Assembly: GCA_023137005.1 (NCBI GenBank)
Contig: JAGLQE010000132.1
Span: forward strand, 1-8,476
Reading direction: 5' to 3'
Length of the DNA: 8,476 nucleotides
Origin: Thermoplasmata archaeon
GTDB taxonomy: Archaea; Thermoplasmatota; Thermoplasmata; SG8-5; JAGLSY01
Under the pieces are notes generated by a model. That model was not told the origin of the DNA. It ran no database searches and saw only the letters and a program-made list of their open reading frames with translations. The translations under genes were made by a program, and so were the position numbers. The stretch's first letter is position 1. Every line of letters starts with the position of its first letter. Positions 1 to 5,420 of the stretch are shown one piece after another.

Positions 1-178
1 TAATTCCAGAGATTATGGAAGAAGGATGAACTGGCCATGGAACTTCATGATTAAAACCCAAGAATCTCTGGTAATAAATATATTCTAAACGCTTTTTCAT
101 TGGAATTAATGACAAAGGTTTAGGATTTGAAAAAATATTGATTAATTTAATAACTATGGTTTTTAGATTTATTTCCAT
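1..178 (-). CDS. N-terminus of a probable hexapeptide-repeat (left-handed beta-helix) acyltransferase, cut by the window edge
   Basis: Only the first 59 codons are present; the reading frame is open to base 1. The ATG at 178 is preceded on the minus strand by GGGTG (191-187) at 8-base spacing. The visible protein begins MEINLKTIVIKL and continues to the segment YYQRFLGFNHEVPWPVHPSS at residues 35-54. A short helical or hydrophobic lead followed by a PWPVH-type segment is, from memory, typical of the region just before the hexapeptide coils of O-acetyltransferase-like enzymes in capsule and O-antigen clusters. The coils themselves (I/V-G-x-x-x-x repeats) lie outside the window, so the family is inferred. 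It is the last visible gene of the leftward block, 59 bases after the AAC(3)-fold gene. A second in-frame ATG at 100 lacks a ribosome-binding motif. Likely role: O- or N-acetylation of a glycan residue in the cytoplasm. Confidence 0.55.
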   Translation of the reverse strand, partial: MEINLKTIVIKLINIFSNPKPLSLIPMKKRLEYIYYQRFLGFNHEVPWPVHPSSIISGI

Positions 179-220
179 ATGAAATACACCCTGTTAGCTT
201 ATAGGAAGAAAATTGTATTA

Positions 221-232
221 TTATATATATAA
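221..232 (-). promoter_or_regulatory. Candidate internal TATA box ahead of the acyltransferase gene
   Basis: The symmetric sequence TTATATATATAA lies in the 59-base gap between the AAC(3)-fold gene and the partial acyltransferase. If it works on the minus strand, initiation about 25 bases downstream falls near 200. That leaves a leader of about 22 bases containing the GGGTG ribosome-binding motif. The surrounding DNA is very AT-rich, so chance occurrence is quite possible. Confidence 0.3.
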
Positions 233-237
233 TTTAC

Positions 238-1110
238 TTATTGCTTTTTAATCCTTTGAGTAATGTTCCTGATTTTCTCTCGTAATTTCAATTGCAACAA
301 AGAAGTATCACTAAATTCCCATGATGTTCGGCAGCTTTGACAATACGGATCATCACATAATGAAAATCTAGGTGATGCTTTCATTAAAGGGATTTCAATT
401 GCAAGTGCGCTTTTTAATCCAATTAATAAGCTTTCAGCATTGCCAATTCTACCTCTATTTAATATTCCTGCCTTGTCATAATACTTATAAAATTTTCCAT
501 AACCTTTGCTACAACCTCCAAAATCATTTCGAATATACAGCTTTTTATAGCCACCTTCATCATAATAATAAGCTCCATATTTTCCTTTGTGTTTCGATTG
601 CTTAGAATAGCCCAATAGCCATTGAGCCCAATGAACTGTTGTAAAGCCAGGAACAGAGTTAACAGCTCCTATCAATAGCATCTTACCGTTCTTTTCTATA
701 ATTTTCCCAATTGGCTCATAACAAGATTCTTTTTCATCGTGATTCTGTAATATGAAATCAGAATTTTTACCTATTGCACAAAAAGAGGTCACAGGATGTT
801 TACTTCTTTTAGATTCTGGCCTAGATAGACATTCTTTTGGTAAACCCCCAGAGTATGGTTCTGAGTTGGGTGTAAATATTTCTTGAGAGTTAATTGGATC
901 AATTGGGAGAGGATAATGCTTTGTAAAAGTTAATGTCACAATTGTACCCTGAGGTCCAACTACATCTAATAGCGCATCAAGAATGATTGTTGAGCGCTTA
1001 TCTACAATGGGGCCAATCTCTTTTAATGCGCTTCTAACTACACATATGTCACCTTTCTTAAGCCCTAATACCTGTAGATCCATAATAATATCATTTTTTG
1101 TGTAAACCAT
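238..1110 (-). CDS. AAC(3)-fold (Antibiotic_NAT family) N-acetyltransferase, probably acting on a sugar
   Basis: A 290-residue protein of the aminoglycoside 3-N-acetyltransferase family, which moves acetyl from acetyl-CoA to an amine. The start at 1110 is chosen because GGAGAT (1119-1114) precedes it by three bases and the protein then opens with the family's usual N-terminus (DLQVLGLKKGD, residues 11-21). A longer frame from 1173 would overlap the previous gene by 47 bases. Visible landmarks: VVRSALKEIG at 24-33 (usually with HSS or similar), HPVTSFCAIG at 105-114, a glycine-rich LLIGA at 145-149, and the probable catalytic H160 in TTVHWAQ. The C-terminal part has C200 and a C-x4-C-x2-C group (C252, C257, C260) that could bind metal. 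It lies 16 bases after the deacetylase gene, inside a polysaccharide cluster, so an aminosugar or sugar-nucleotide substrate is more likely than a drug. GC is low, like its left-hand neighbours. Confidence 0.82.
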   Translation of the reverse strand: MVYTKNDIIMDLQVLGLKKGDICVVRSALKEIGPIVDKRSTIILDALLDVVGPQGTIVTLTFTKHYPLPIDPINSQEIFTPNSEPYSGGLPKECLSRPESKRSKHPVTSFCAIGKNSDFILQNHDEKESCYEPIGKIIEKNGKMLLIGAVNSVPGFTTVHWAQWLLGYSKQSKHKGKYGAYYYDEGGYKKLYIRNDFGGCSKGYGKFYKYYDKAGILNRGRIGNAESLLIGLKSALAIEIPLMKASPRFSLCDDPYCQSCRTSWEFSDTSLLQLKLREKIRNITQRIKKQ

Positions 1111-1126
1111 AGTATCTCCAATAAAC

Positions 1127-2185
1127 TTAATTAAAGAATTTATTCTTTTCCCACCATTCTGCAATTTCTTCACCAGAAGTCATCCATGCTCCTTTTTCAT
1201 CACAATATTGTAATATCCTTTCATAAAGATCTAATTGATCCCCATACATTGAAGTGTTATGCCACAGAATTGTCAAAACTCCATTATTTTCTTCAACTAC
1301 ATCAATTGTTTTCTTAATCATTTCCCAAGATTCTATTGAATTCAAGCCCATATATGTACATAGTGTTCGGTCCATTATAGCACAAGGGATTTCCAAAATG
1401 TTTATGGCTTCATTAGTATCAAGATTATATGGGTGGAAGGGGTGACACATCCCATTTCTAAAACCAATATGTTCTGCATATCCATAAGTTGTATCATAAA
1501 GAAAGCCATTTTGTTTTAACAATTCCCAAGTTATTGGTATTTGGAATCGTAAATAATGATTTCTGTAACCTTTTATTTTTTTCCCAATAAAATTCTCTAA
1601 TCGTTTTTTTTCAATTTGCATTTGCATTCCATTATTATAAGCCTTGTGACCGCCATGCAATCCAATTTCCCATCCAGCATCCGATATTATTCCAATTTCA
1701 TATTCAATATCATCTAGACTATAATTATAATCCTCATCTCCTTTTTCTAAAGCCATTATGAAAAAAGTCGATTTTGCATTATATTCTTTTTCAATATCTA
1801 TTATCCTACCTAAATTTTTTGGATTTGCATACAAATCACCTTTTAACCCTAAAAACCATAAGGATTTGTCAAACTCTTTTCTTTTTATAGATTTAACAGC
1901 ATTATGTATTCGCTTTTTTGTGGTCATTTTAGATATATTTGGATATTCAGGAGTATATATGAAATCAATGTCATGTGTTAATAACACAGCGAATTTTTTA
2001 TTGTGAGGATAATTAATACTGTAATTTTCAATCAAAAATTGAGATATTTTTGGCTCTAAAATGTTTTTGTATTTTGATTTATTAAAAGGAAATCTATTGT
2101 ACTGATCAACGCTTGTTGGATAGTATTCCTCCTTTTTAAGATATAAATCCCATAATTCTTTATTGGATTTTAATAAATCATACAT
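1127..2185 (-). CDS. Divergent CE4-type polysaccharide deacetylase (NodB-like fold)
   Basis: A 352-residue protein. The start at 2185 is preferred because GGAGAT (2195-2190) sits four bases upstream. An in-frame ATG at 2197 overlaps the wzt stop as TAATG and another lies at 2215, but neither has a ribosome-binding motif. CE4-like marks in order: LLTHDID at 68-74 (metal and base aspartates D72 and D74 in place of TFDD), AKSTFFIM at 137-144, GWEIGLHGGH at 171-180, GYRNHYLRF at 206-214, and LWHN at 307-310 with H309 in the place of the late catalytic histidine. The second metal motif is HGGHKAY, not the usual H-x3-H, so the metal site is altered. About 65 residues precede the catalytic part and match nothing I recognise. 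There is no signal peptide, so it should act in the cytoplasm on a sugar intermediate or lipid-linked glycan, N-deacetylation being the likely reaction. GC is roughly 25-30%. The fold call is firm; the substrate is unknown. Confidence 0.8.
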   Translation of the reverse strand: MYDLLKSNKELWDLYLKKEEYYPTSVDQYNRFPFNKSKYKNILEPKISQFLIENYSINYPHNKKFAVLLTHDIDFIYTPEYPNISKMTTKKRIHNAVKSIKRKEFDKSLWFLGLKGDLYANPKNLGRIIDIEKEYNAKSTFFIMALEKGDEDYNYSLDDIEYEIGIISDAGWEIGLHGGHKAYNNGMQMQIEKKRLENFIGKKIKGYRNHYLRFQIPITWELLKQNGFLYDTTYGYAEHIGFRNGMCHPFHPYNLDTNEAINILEIPCAIMDRTLCTYMGLNSIESWEMIKKTIDVVEENNGVLTILWHNTSMYGDQLDLYERILQYCDEKGAWMTSGEEIAEWWEKNKFFN

Positions 2186-2196
2186 AAGAATCTCCA

Positions 2197-3393
2197 TTAT
2201 TGTTTCAATTGCCATTTACCCTTCATCTGTGTTGGAGCCCAGGAAGTAAAATCTGCAACAACTTCTAATTGAATTGTATCATAATGGCCACATAGAAACT
2301 CATTTGTGTCATAATCTTGTATCACAATCCATAGAGAATAAATACCAGGTGAAAGAAATATTTCAGGAATTGTCAAATTTATACGCAAGCTTGATTGAAT
2401 ATTACTTATTTTTTCTTTATTGTATTTTGAATTTACTTGAGAGACCACTTGAGACTCTTTATTCATGAAAAGAATGGAAAAATCAATATATTTAGTGTTG
2501 TTGTTTAACTCTAATGTAATATCAAAATCAAGTGACTTACGAAAATCTACGCTCAGTTTATTTGTTATTAAGTCATTGATTATAATTTCTTTAATAACAT
2601 TATTATCAGTATTTAGGATTCTTCCGGCATCTCCTTGAAATATATCATTATATTTATTAATTATTGAAGGAACATCATCACTACAATCAACAATGCAACC
2701 TTTATTTAACAGCATAGCAGAATTGCAATATCTACTAACCTGTGGCATATTATGAGAAACTAGAACAACAGACATTTCATCTAATTTAGATACAATGGTG
2801 TTTATGCACTTGGCTCTGAAACCAATATCACCTACTGCTAAAACTTCATCGATAAGTAATACATCTGGCTCACAATGGATAGCCACTGCAAAGCCTAACC
2901 TCACATACATTCCACTTGAGTAGAACTTGACCGGAGTATCCAAGAAATCTCCAATATCTGCAAACTCAATAATATCATCAAATCTCTCATCAGTCTCTTC
3001 TTTTGTCATCCCAAGAATTGCTGCATTAATATAGATATTTTCTCTGCCTGTCAACATGGGATGAAATCCCGCTCCGACCTCAATGAGGGCACCTACTTTG
3101 CCATCGATCATTATTCTTCCCTTGTCTGGCCAGTAAATTCCATTAAGCATTTTTAAAAGCGTACTCTTTCCTGAGCCATTTGGACCAATAAGTCCCAATA
3201 TCTCGCCTTTCCTCAATTCAAAAGAAACATCATCAACAGCCCAGAACTCGCTCTTTCTTAATTTTTCAGGATGTGAGCTCATTCCCAGTGCATTTCTGCC
3301 AATATCATTCACACCATACAGCATTGATCTTTTTAATGTCCGGCTGAACTTCTTGGAAACATTCTCCACCTTGATAGCGACGTCATCATCCAT
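2197..3393 (-). CDS. wzt: Polysaccharide ABC transporter ATP-binding protein with C-terminal glycan-recognition domain
   Basis: A 398-residue ATPase of the Wzt/TagH/RfbE group that powers export of a lipid-linked polysaccharide with the Wzm permease. Residues 1-250 are the nucleotide-binding domain: Walker A GPNGSGKST at 70-78, signature YSSGMYVRLGFA at 158-169, Walker B VLLIDEVLAVGD at 178-189, and switch histidine H214. The N-terminal extension before the core (about 15-50) is typical of this subgroup. Residues 260-398 form a beta-rich C-terminal domain like the Wzt carbohydrate-binding domain, which in ABC-dependent O-antigen systems reads the modified non-reducing chain end. The start ATG directly follows the wzm TAG stop with no gap; GGAGAGGA (3406-3399) inside the end of wzm is its ribosome-binding site. 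GC falls from about 41% over 2881-3360 to about 26% over 2341-2700, so the two domains probably have different histories. Confidence 0.93.
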   Translation of the reverse strand: MDDDVAIKVENVSKKFSRTLKRSMLYGVNDIGRNALGMSSHPEKLRKSEFWAVDDVSFELRKGEILGLIGPNGSGKSTLLKMLNGIYWPDKGRIMIDGKVGALIEVGAGFHPMLTGRENIYINAAILGMTKEETDERFDDIIEFADIGDFLDTPVKFYSSGMYVRLGFAVAIHCEPDVLLIDEVLAVGDIGFRAKCINTIVSKLDEMSVVLVSHNMPQVSRYCNSAMLLNKGCIVDCSDDVPSIINKYNDIFQGDAGRILNTDNNVIKEIIINDLITNKLSVDFRKSLDFDITLELNNNTKYIDFSILFMNKESQVVSQVNSKYNKEKISNIQSSLRINLTIPEIFLSPGIYSLWIVIQDYDTNEFLCGHYDTIQLEVVADFTSWAPTQMKGKWQLKQ

Positions 3394-4239
3394 CTATATC
3401 CTCTCCGCTATTCTGGTTTCAGTCAGGTGGAATATTATCCAGCATGCAAAGAAAGCTCCAATAGAAAGCAATGATGAAATAAGGTAACCGTCCCATAATG
3501 ATGTTTCTCCGATCAGTATGAGGTCCCTGGGTACTATCAAGAGGTAATACAGAGGATTATATTCCGTGAGAGTTGCCAGAAAGCCACTCTGTGGTGTGGC
3601 ATATAATATAGGTGTCAGGAACATCAAGAATGTAGTTATTATCGGCAATGTACGACCTACATCCCTTACAACTCCATTTAAGATAGATAATATTAAACCA
3701 AGACCAAGTGCTAATAATAGTACTGGAATTAGCGTGAATGGAAACAGAATAACTGTCCAGGGTGGAACAATGCCATAGTAGACAAATAGCACGACAACAA
3801 GGCCCATTTGGATTAGAAAGGTGATAAGCACTTTGCCCATGGAGGAAAACACTAGAGCCTCTCTAGGAAAATTAATTTTTGATATCATAGATCCTGCGGC
3901 CATAAGTGAGTTCGTTGTTGAGTTAAGGCCAGTGGCAAATACTTGCCATAATGCCACACCCAACAAAGCGAAGAGAGGGTATGGTACAGAAATATCTCCA
4001 ACATTGAATATCCCTGCATCATTAAGAAAAATGAATGTACCCACAGTCATCATGGGTGGAATCAATATCCATAATATCCCAAGTACAGATTGTTGATAGA
4101 TTATTTTAAAATCTCTTTTAAACAACTGCCAGGTCAGCCATTTGCTAGTTCTGACCTCTTCAGCCATTTCTCTGAACAATGACCTGTAACCCTTCTTTAT
4201 GGAATTATCGGGAACATATACTTTAATATTCTCTGCCAT
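3394..4239 (-). CDS. wzm: Polysaccharide ABC transporter permease (ABC-2 type)
   Basis: A 281-residue integral membrane protein, the usual size for Wzm/TagG permeases. It opens with a cytoplasmic amphipathic stretch leading into LTWQLFKRDFKIIYQQSVLG (35-54), a hallmark of the family. About six hydrophobic segments follow, near 51-72, 88-106, 134-156, 160-187, 198-214 and 252-271. Conserved loops include NGVVRDVGR at 188-196, MFLTPILY at 206-213 and the late EYNPLYYLLIVPRDLIL at 226-242. It forms the transmembrane channel that moves the lipid-linked glycan across the cytoplasmic membrane, driven by the Wzt protein encoded immediately downstream. It is the first gene of the leftward block. No Shine-Dalgarno motif precedes the ATG at 4239, while a TATA-like box about 35 bases upstream predicts a leader of only about 10 bases. 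It therefore probably starts near-leaderless, unlike the rest of its block. Confidence 0.92.
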   Translation of the reverse strand: MAENIKVYVPDNSIKKGYRSLFREMAEEVRTSKWLTWQLFKRDFKIIYQQSVLGILWILIPPMMTVGTFIFLNDAGIFNVGDISVPYPLFALLGVALWQVFATGLNSTTNSLMAAGSMISKINFPREALVFSSMGKVLITFLIQMGLVVVLFVYYGIVPPWTVILFPFTLIPVLLLALGLGLILSILNGVVRDVGRTLPIITTFLMFLTPILYATPQSGFLATLTEYNPLYYLLIVPRDLILIGETSLWDGYLISSLLSIGAFFACWIIFHLTETRIAERI

Positions 4240-4267
4240 GTGATATCATGGGTTCTATATGTTTTAC

Positions 4268-4280
4268 CATATAAATATAT
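4268..4280 (-). promoter_or_regulatory. TATA box of the leftward export and tailoring gene block
   Basis: On the minus strand the sequence ATATATTTATATG lies about 35 bases before the wzm ATG. Initiation some 25 bases downstream falls near 4248-4250, giving a leader of about 10 bases without a Shine-Dalgarno motif. The sequence fits an archaeal TBP site, and since the following genes are tightly packed it is the obvious main promoter of the block. Confidence 0.5.
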
Positions 4281-4315
4281 TGCATTGAGTTCATAATAGG
4301 TTAATTGTTAAACGA

Positions 4316-4326
4316 AACCTTTATGT
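4316..4326 (+). promoter_or_regulatory. Weak TATA-like element for the secreted-protein gene
   Basis: GAAACCTTTATGTG spans 4314-4327: an A-rich stretch that could be a TFB recognition element, followed by a poor TATA match. Initiation about 25 bases later falls near 4346-4350, leaving a leader of about 30 bases that contains the strong GGAGTGA ribosome-binding site. This is the best-placed candidate in the divergent region, but it is degenerate. Confidence 0.3.
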
Positions 4327-4379
4327 GCCATTGCTTACATTGTGGTCTTAGTAACCTCTATAAGAGGGGAGTGAAAAAT

Positions 4380-5318
4380 ATGAAAAAAGCAATTGTAATG
4401 TTTATATGCGCATCTATGCTAGTAGGTGGCATCGGAATAGGGTTTGGCCAGCTGGTGGCTGCCGAGGGTGATGGAACAGCAACCATCATCAATGCGGCTC
4501 CGTCTGCAACCGACCAACTGATATATGATGCAGGATGGGGACTTCAGACATCCATAGTACCGGATACGATGTTCTACTTCAGTGTGACAGTGTCTGATGT
4601 GGATGGTATTGGAAATATATTGAACACAACGATCACCTTGAACCACATGGGAAGTGTAGAGGATAACCCAAATGTCCGTTATCAGTTCTGCTACAATGAA
4701 ATAGATGGAGCCTATCAATGGGCACAGCTGATACCATCTGGTGCAGAGATGTACATAATACCAGGTTCCTGTGTAAGGACCGAGACCCTACCAAACGACA
4801 TAACCTATGATTTCGCAGTCATTATGAACAAGACCGCTCAGGACAGCAATGGAGCACCATCATGGCGGTTCAGCACCACGGTCAGAGATGCAGATGGCGG
4901 GATTTATGTTGTTCCGTTCACGACCTTTGGCATGGGAAAGTTTTTGGAGATATCCTATTCAGGAAATGCTGCGGGCATGGACTTCAGCTGGACAGGAACT
5001 GCAGAGACAAACAAGGTAGCAGCATCCTTCACTACGAGAGTCACTTCAAATGACAACTATGATTTGAATGCAAGCTTCACCGGAGCCTTTGATGGTGGAT
5101 GGGGAGCTCCAACTCTTTGGGTGAAATCTCCATTGACAGCATATGTCCAACTGCCTGATGCTTCTGCCCAATCGAATCTGAATGTGACCTGGGATACCAT
5201 ATCTGGGCCTTCATACAATAGTGTTATAGTAAATACATTGGCTCTGGATATCCCTGCCGGAACTGCCCCAGGAACATACACTGGTGTGCAGATCTGGATA
5301 ACAGCAATTAATGATTAG
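4380..5318 (+). CDS. Secreted beta-sandwich-type surface protein of unknown function
   Basis: A 312-residue protein. The start at 4380 is chosen because GGAGTGA (4368-4374) lies five bases upstream and the protein then opens with a classical signal peptide: MKKA, a hydrophobic core at 4-24, and likely cleavage after A28 (LVAA before EGDG). A TTG at 4305 in the same frame would only add 25 unrelated residues. The mature part is rich in Thr, Asn, Gly and aromatic residues in alternating strand-like runs and has no second membrane segment or visible wall anchor, so it is probably secreted. The ending DIPAGTAPGTYTGVQIWITA (290-309) resembles the last strands of Ig-like domains in archaeal surface proteins. 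C104 and C131 could form a disulfide. N-x-S/T sequons are at N82, N150, N230 and N268. It diverges from the glycan-export block and ends in its own terminator. I do not recognise a named family; a structural or S-layer-associated role is a guess. Confidence 0.82.
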   Translation: MKKAIVMFICASMLVGGIGIGFGQLVAAEGDGTATIINAAPSATDQLIYDAGWGLQTSIVPDTMFYFSVTVSDVDGIGNILNTTITLNHMGSVEDNPNVRYQFCYNEIDGAYQWAQLIPSGAEMYIIPGSCVRTETLPNDITYDFAVIMNKTAQDSNGAPSWRFSTTVRDADGGIYVVPFTTFGMGKFLEISYSGNAAGMDFSWTGTAETNKVAASFTTRVTSNDNYDLNASFTGAFDGGWGAPTLWVKSPLTAYVQLPDASAQSNLNVTWDTISGPSYNSVIVNTLALDIPAGTAPGTYTGVQIWITAIND

Positions 5319-5366
5319 AGCTTTTAGCTCTAATCATCCCTTTTCTTTTTTTCTTTTATTTTTAAC
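5311..5366 (+). terminator. Perfect hairpin followed by a T-rich tract, overlapping the stop codon
   Basis: Arms ATGATTAGAGCT (5311-5322) and AGCTCTAATCAT (5326-5337) pair over 12 bases without mismatch around a TTT loop. A pyrimidine and T-rich run follows from 5338 to about 5363, broken only by a few C and A bases. The left arm contains the TAG stop (5316-5318) of the secreted-protein gene. Archaeal termination is known to rely mainly on T-runs; here a strong stem is added. It should insulate the secreted-protein gene from the next one. Confidence 0.75.
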
Positions 5367-5420
5367 TTATTAGCCTGTGCTAACATAAATCATTAATATG
5401 CGAAGGTATTTGGAGGAACG

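Noticed and set aside
1111..1173. Longer N-terminus for the AAC(3)-fold gene
   Set aside because: It would overlap the deacetylase gene by 47 bases and lacks the GGAGAT motif found before 1110.
4305..4379. TTG start giving 25 extra residues before the signal peptide
   Set aside because: The extension would bury the signal peptide, and GGAGTGA points to 4380.
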